Shown: positions 4,532-6,512 of the stretch, in pieces
Layout of the letters: the number at the start of each line of letters is the position of its first letter
Numbering within the stretch: the first letter of the stretch is position 1
Assembly (NCBI GenBank): GCA_004562915.1
Contig: SFQZ01000194.1
Span: forward strand, 1 to 6,512
Origin: a bacterium
Lineage (GTDB): Bacteria; Bacillota_A; Clostridia; Lachnospirales; Lachnospiraceae
Reading direction: 5' to 3'
DNA length: 6,512 bases
Translations under genes and position numbers: made by a program
The notes under the pieces: generated by a model
Databases searched by the model: none
The model's input: only the letters and a program-made list of their open reading frames with translations
Told to the model about the DNA's origin: nothing

Positions 4532-4947
4532 TGACGGATGTGATCGAAGCTCTGGTGAGGTATGTACAGAACCAGCTCACACAGGAGACACCGGGAACGG
4601 ATGATAAGACTCTTGTCATTTCCTGTGCGGCACTCTTCCGGGAGTGGAAGCCGGGAGCATATAAGGCAGGAGACATCCGGACAAAAGATGGTGTGCCGTA
4701 TGAGTGCATGACAGATCATGACAGCACAGTCAATACCGGCTGGACGATTGATGTCCGGACACTGTGGAAACCGTACCATTCTCGGAAAGCTGAATGGGCG
4801 TTACCGTTCATACACCCGACCGGAGCGCATGACTGCTATCAATCTGGGGAATACTGTGTCTATAATGGACAAGTGTATCGAAGCAAAGTAGATAACAATG
4901 CTTACAGTCCGGAGGAATATGCAGGAAATTGGGAGGTAGAAGAATGA
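4528..4947 (+). CDS. Phage protein with two carbohydrate-binding (CBM5/12-like) motifs
   Basis: 139 residues. A helical N-terminus (1-35) is followed by two related beta motifs. Motif one is W40-KPGAYKAGDIRTKDGVPYEC (40-60), continuing to HDS 64-66. Motif two is YQSGEYCVYNGQVYRSKVDN (104-123), then AYSPEEYAGNW ending at W135. The aromatic spacing (W...G-x-Y-x-x-GD...G-x-x-Y) is that of chitin/cellulose-binding CBM5/12 modules. It probably decorates the tail or virion and binds cell-wall or capsular glycan (inference). The start ATG overlaps the previous stop; AGGGGG about 8 nt upstream is the ribosome site. The stop overlaps the next small gene. Confidence 0.68.
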   Translation: MMTDVIEALVRYVQNQLTQETPGTDDKTLVISCAALFREWKPGAYKAGDIRTKDGVPYECMTDHDSTVNTGWTIDVRTLWKPYHSRKAEWALPFIHPTGAHDCYQSGEYCVYNGQVYRSKVDNNAYSPEEYAGNWEVEE

Positions 4948-5027
4948 GGTACTATGTATGTGCGGCATTAGGAGCTACAATTGGTGTAATAATGATGTGT
5001 CTGGTGCAGATCAACCGGGATGAGTAG
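4944..5027 (+). CDS. 27-aa membrane peptide, DUF3789-like
   Basis: MRYYVCAALGATIGVIMMCLVQINRDE. One hydrophobic segment (residues 4-21) ends in MMCL and a charged tail, which matches small DUF3789-type proteins near phage lysis or tail genes (recall). The ATG overlaps the previous stop as ATGA, and GGAGG at 4932-4936 lies 7 nt upstream, so translation is well supported despite the small size. Function unknown; a role in lysis control or at the membrane is possible. This is the last gene of the tail operon before a 273-nt gap. Confidence 0.65.
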   Translation: MRYYVCAALGATIGVIMMCLVQINRDE

Positions 5028-5069
5028 GAGAAGCAGACCGTAATTCGGAAAAGATATTAAGACGCAAGA

Positions 5070-5112
5070 AATCCGTGAGAGGTTAATAATCACGACCATA
5101 CTCTCACGGATT
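5070..5112 (+). repeat. 12-bp perfect inverted repeat, 19-nt loop
   Basis: AATCCGTGAGAG (5070-5081) pairs perfectly with CTCTCACGGATT (5101-5112). A further CTCACGAG follows at 5113-5120, partly repeating the right arm. There is no T-run directly after the stem, so it is a poor intrinsic terminator, although it may end the tail operon transcript or protect its 3' end. It could instead be a protein-binding site. The rest of the gap 5028-5248 shows no supportable gene. Confidence 0.6.
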
Positions 5113-5248
5113 CTCACGAGAAATTGCACAAGATATTTCTAAGTTGGAACGATTCTATTATAGCAATGGGAGGTGGGGGATTTCAAATTGTTTTCGCCGC
5201 AAATTTCGACAGTGTAATAATAAGTCGGTAAATGTCTAATAATACGCA

Positions 5249-5277
5249 TTGGAAAATCTCTCCTTTTGTCGTATAAT
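5249..5277 (+). promoter_or_regulatory. Promoter of the accessory gene at 5301
   Basis: TTGGAA (5249-5254), 17-nt spacer, perfect TATAAT (5272-5277). It lies 23 nt before the start codon, in non-coding DNA, and points to the accessory gene. This suggests expression independent of the late tail operon, possibly during lysogeny. Confidence 0.68.
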
Positions 5278-5300
5278 GGCGGTGGAAGGAGTGTGACAAT

Positions 5301-5810
5301 ATGTGCATACTATATGATATAGTAATAGGATTAATAACAGGAGCTGTATCTGGATGGCTTACGGGAGTATTAGTTACAAGATATTATCGTAAAAAAGATA
5401 ATGAGCGTGACAAAGAAAAATATGTGCAAGATTTAAAAAGGCATATTGTATCAATATACCGTATACTCAGAGAAATTGAAATAAGTTCTGAAGATGAAAG
5501 AAAAATTGAGCAAGTAGAAAATTTAAGAAGAGAATTATTATACTCTCCTAGATATGAAAAAAGATATTCTCTTTCGGAGCAAGAAGATAAAGTATTAAAA
5601 GAGTATAATAAAAATTTGAAAAATCTGAAAGATGAATTATCAGAGTATTCCAGGTGTAAAAATGTAATTTCTATACTGGTAAAATATCCAGATACAGCAG
5701 AAGAAAAGAAAGATCTAGTCAAAACGAAGATGCAATATGAAACAGCAATAAAGAGATTGGGTGCATATAGCTCAGTATGGTTGATACTTACGCATGACAC
5801 TGAAAAATAA
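5301..5810 (+). CDS. Accessory (moron-like) glycine-zipper membrane protein with coiled coil
   Basis: 169 residues. Residues 3-26 form one membrane segment with a glycine zipper, G10-xxx-G14-xxx-G18-xxx-G22, followed by a basic cluster RYYRKK (27-32). By the positive-inside rule the rest is cytoplasmic. Residues 33-135 are highly charged and predicted helical or coiled coil (RHIVSIYRILREIEI, NLKNLKDEL). The C-terminus is more hydrophobic (AYSSVWLILTHDTEK). AAGGAG at 5286-5291 lies 9 nt before the ATG. Composition is clearly AT-richer than the tail genes, and the gene has its own promoter and terminator, the mark of a transferred moron. I do not recognise the family. Superinfection exclusion or anti-phage defence is a reasonable guess, not shown. 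Confidence 0.7.
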   Translation: MCILYDIVIGLITGAVSGWLTGVLVTRYYRKKDNERDKEKYVQDLKRHIVSIYRILREIEISSEDERKIEQVENLRRELLYSPRYEKRYSLSEQEDKVLKEYNKNLKNLKDELSEYSRCKNVISILVKYPDTAEEKKDLVKTKMQYETAIKRLGAYSSVWLILTHDTEK

Positions 5811-5834
5811 GAGAGGTTAACCCCTCTCTTTTTT
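5809..5834 (+). terminator. Intrinsic terminator of the accessory gene
   Basis: AAGAGAGG (5809-5816) pairs with CCTCTCTT (5823-5830), loop TTAACC, followed by a T-run to 5834. The stem starts within the stop codon of the gene. Confidence 0.88.
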
Positions 5835-5872
5835 AATACCCAGAAAGCAGGTGAAATATGGAAATCAGAGCG

Positions 5873-5891
5873 AGACCGTAGAGGTCTTTTT
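5873..5891 (+). terminator. Weak hairpin with T-run before the lysis genes
   Basis: AGACC (5873-5877) pairs with GGTCT (5883-5887) across a 5-nt loop, then TTTT to 5891. It may be a weak terminator or attenuator. Its presence here argues that bases before about 5900 are not coding for the next gene. Confidence 0.4.
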
Positions 5892-5925
5892 ATTTTGCAG
5901 AAAATTAAGAATCGAGGTACATAAA

Positions 5926-6204
5926 GTGTATGTAGACGTAAATACGATCATCACCGCGGCAAGTGTTATTTCAGCTCTGGTGGTGGTTTTTTCTGCCATT
6001 TTTGCCGTGTACCGGTGGTACCTGAAACAAAATAAGCAGAATGCAGATATCAAAAAGTTAAGAGATGAGCAATGTGTAATATGCTACTGCCTGCTTGCCT
6101 GCCTGGATGGATTGAAGCAGCTGGGGGCGAACGGCAATGTGACGGATGCATATAATAAGATGGAAAAACACATCAATCAGCAAGCCCATGATTGGGAGAA
6201 ATGA
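5926..6204 (+). CDS. Small membrane protein upstream of the holin
   Basis: 92 residues from GTG 5926, beginning (M)YVDVNTIITAASVISALV. One membrane segment (about residues 7-29) ends in YRWYLKQNKQ, then a helical cytoplasmic domain (IKKLRDEQCVICYCLLACLD, then GLKQLGANGNVTDAYNKMEKHINQQAHDWEK). I chose GTG 5926 because GAGGT at 5914-5918 lies 7 nt upstream. The frame is also open back to GTG 5851, but that stretch contains a terminator-like hairpin. Similar proteins regularly sit just before the holin in Clostridia prophages (recall). It probably takes part in lysis or its timing. Some databases label relatives as transporter permeases, which the sequence does not support. Confidence 0.7.
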   Translation: MYVDVNTIITAASVISALVVVFSAIFAVYRWYLKQNKQNADIKKLRDEQCVICYCLLACLDGLKQLGANGNVTDAYNKMEKHINQQAHDWEK

Positions 6205-6215
6205 GAGGTATAACC

Positions 6216-6509
6216 ATGGAAAATATCATGAATTATGTAAAACCGGAACTCTTAGTATTGGCAATCGTACTGTATTTCTTGGGAATCGCCATGAAACAGT
6301 CTCAGACCATTAAAGACAAGTATATCCCGGCAGCGCTCGGAGCAATTGGTATCATTTTGGCTGGAATCTGGGTGGTGGCAACCTGTCCACTGGGTAACCT
6401 GCAGGAAATCGCTATGGCGGTGTTCACGGCAATCGTGCAGGGTATTCTAGTGGCTGGATTGAGTACATATGTGAACCAGGTTGGTAAGCAGCTGAAAAAG
6501 GAAGAGTAG
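6216..6509 (+). CDS. Phage holin
   Basis: 97 residues, MENIMNYVKPELLVLAIVLY, with three membrane segments at about 11-26, 38-57 and 65-85 and a basic C-terminus (GKQLKKEE). Size, topology and motifs (YVKPELLVL, IKDKYIPAALGAIGI, AVFTAIVQGILVAG) fit the phage_holin_5_2-type family. It would form lesions in the cytoplasmic membrane that release endolysin. ATG 6216 is supported by GAGG at 6205-6208, 7 nt upstream; an in-frame ATG at 6192 lies before that site and inside the previous gene. The endolysin gene is expected directly downstream of the window. Confidence 0.88.
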   Translation: MENIMNYVKPELLVLAIVLYFLGIAMKQSQTIKDKYIPAALGAIGIILAGIWVVATCPLGNLQEIAMAVFTAIVQGILVAGLSTYVNQVGKQLKKEE

Positions 6510-6512
6510 GTA

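Noticed and set aside
4308..4779. Two overlapping minus-strand ORFs of 133 and 127 codons
   Set aside because: Both are shadows of the coupled 4229 and 4528 genes; the + strand proteins show recognisable family patterns and ribosome sites.
5166..5231. 21-codon ORF (MGGGGF...) in the gap before the accessory gene
   Set aside because: No ribosome site and no recognisable features; likely chance.
5384..5800. Minus-strand ORF of 138 codons
   Set aside because: It is antisense to the well-supported 5301-5810 gene, which has a promoter, ribosome site and terminator on the + strand.
5851..5925. Longer N-terminus for the membrane protein, starting at GTG 5851
   Set aside because: The stretch contains a hairpin with T-run and gives an atypical N-terminus; GTG 5926 has a good ribosome site and a family-like start.

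Overview
The window is part of a temperate-phage or prophage genome, covering the distal tail, receptor-binding and lysis regions. The host is probably a gut Firmicute of the Clostridia, most likely Lachnospiraceae. This rests on the style of the tail and holin genes, strong GGAGG ribosome sites, ATGA overlaps between genes, and moderately AT-rich codon use. All supported genes lie on the + strand. No RNA genes, CRISPR array, IS element or integrase is visible.

Layout: (1) 1-2165 is a tight tail operon. It holds the C-terminus of a large tail protein, a 69-aa conserved phage protein, a 147-aa baseplate/tail accessory protein and a 392-aa tail fibre. (2) 2162-4222 is a run of four small beta-rich proteins that look like exchangeable receptor-binding tips. 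The first is an ordinary gene. Each of the other three is preceded by a long, perfect simple-sequence repeat with a different unit: (ACAT)12, (ACAGC)11 and (AGAGC)16. (3) 4229-5027 holds an XkdW-like protein, a protein with two carbohydrate-binding-like motifs, and a 27-aa membrane peptide. (4) 5028-5834 has a 12-bp inverted repeat, then a self-contained AT-rich gene with its own promoter and terminator (moron-like) encoding a glycine-zipper membrane protein. (5) 5926-6509 has a small membrane protein and a holin; an endolysin would be expected just downstream.

The main discovery candidate is region 2. In all three cassettes a promoter-like TTGACA-N16/17-TAMAAT is followed, exactly 4 nt later, by the repeat. 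A short ORF with its own start codon runs into each repeat. The repeat units are 4 or 5 nt, so changes in copy number shift the reading frame. In each cassette only one of the three frames leaves the repeat productively. In cassette 3 it fuses directly to the tip domain. In cassette 2 it runs through a terminator hairpin and stops in an ATGA overlap with the next gene. In cassette 1 it runs through a hairpin and stops one base before the next start codon. This looks like a combinatorial phase-variable array of phage receptor-binding proteins, with up to eight states. As sequenced, all three cassettes are in a non-productive frame while the repeat-free tip gene (2162-2536) is intact.
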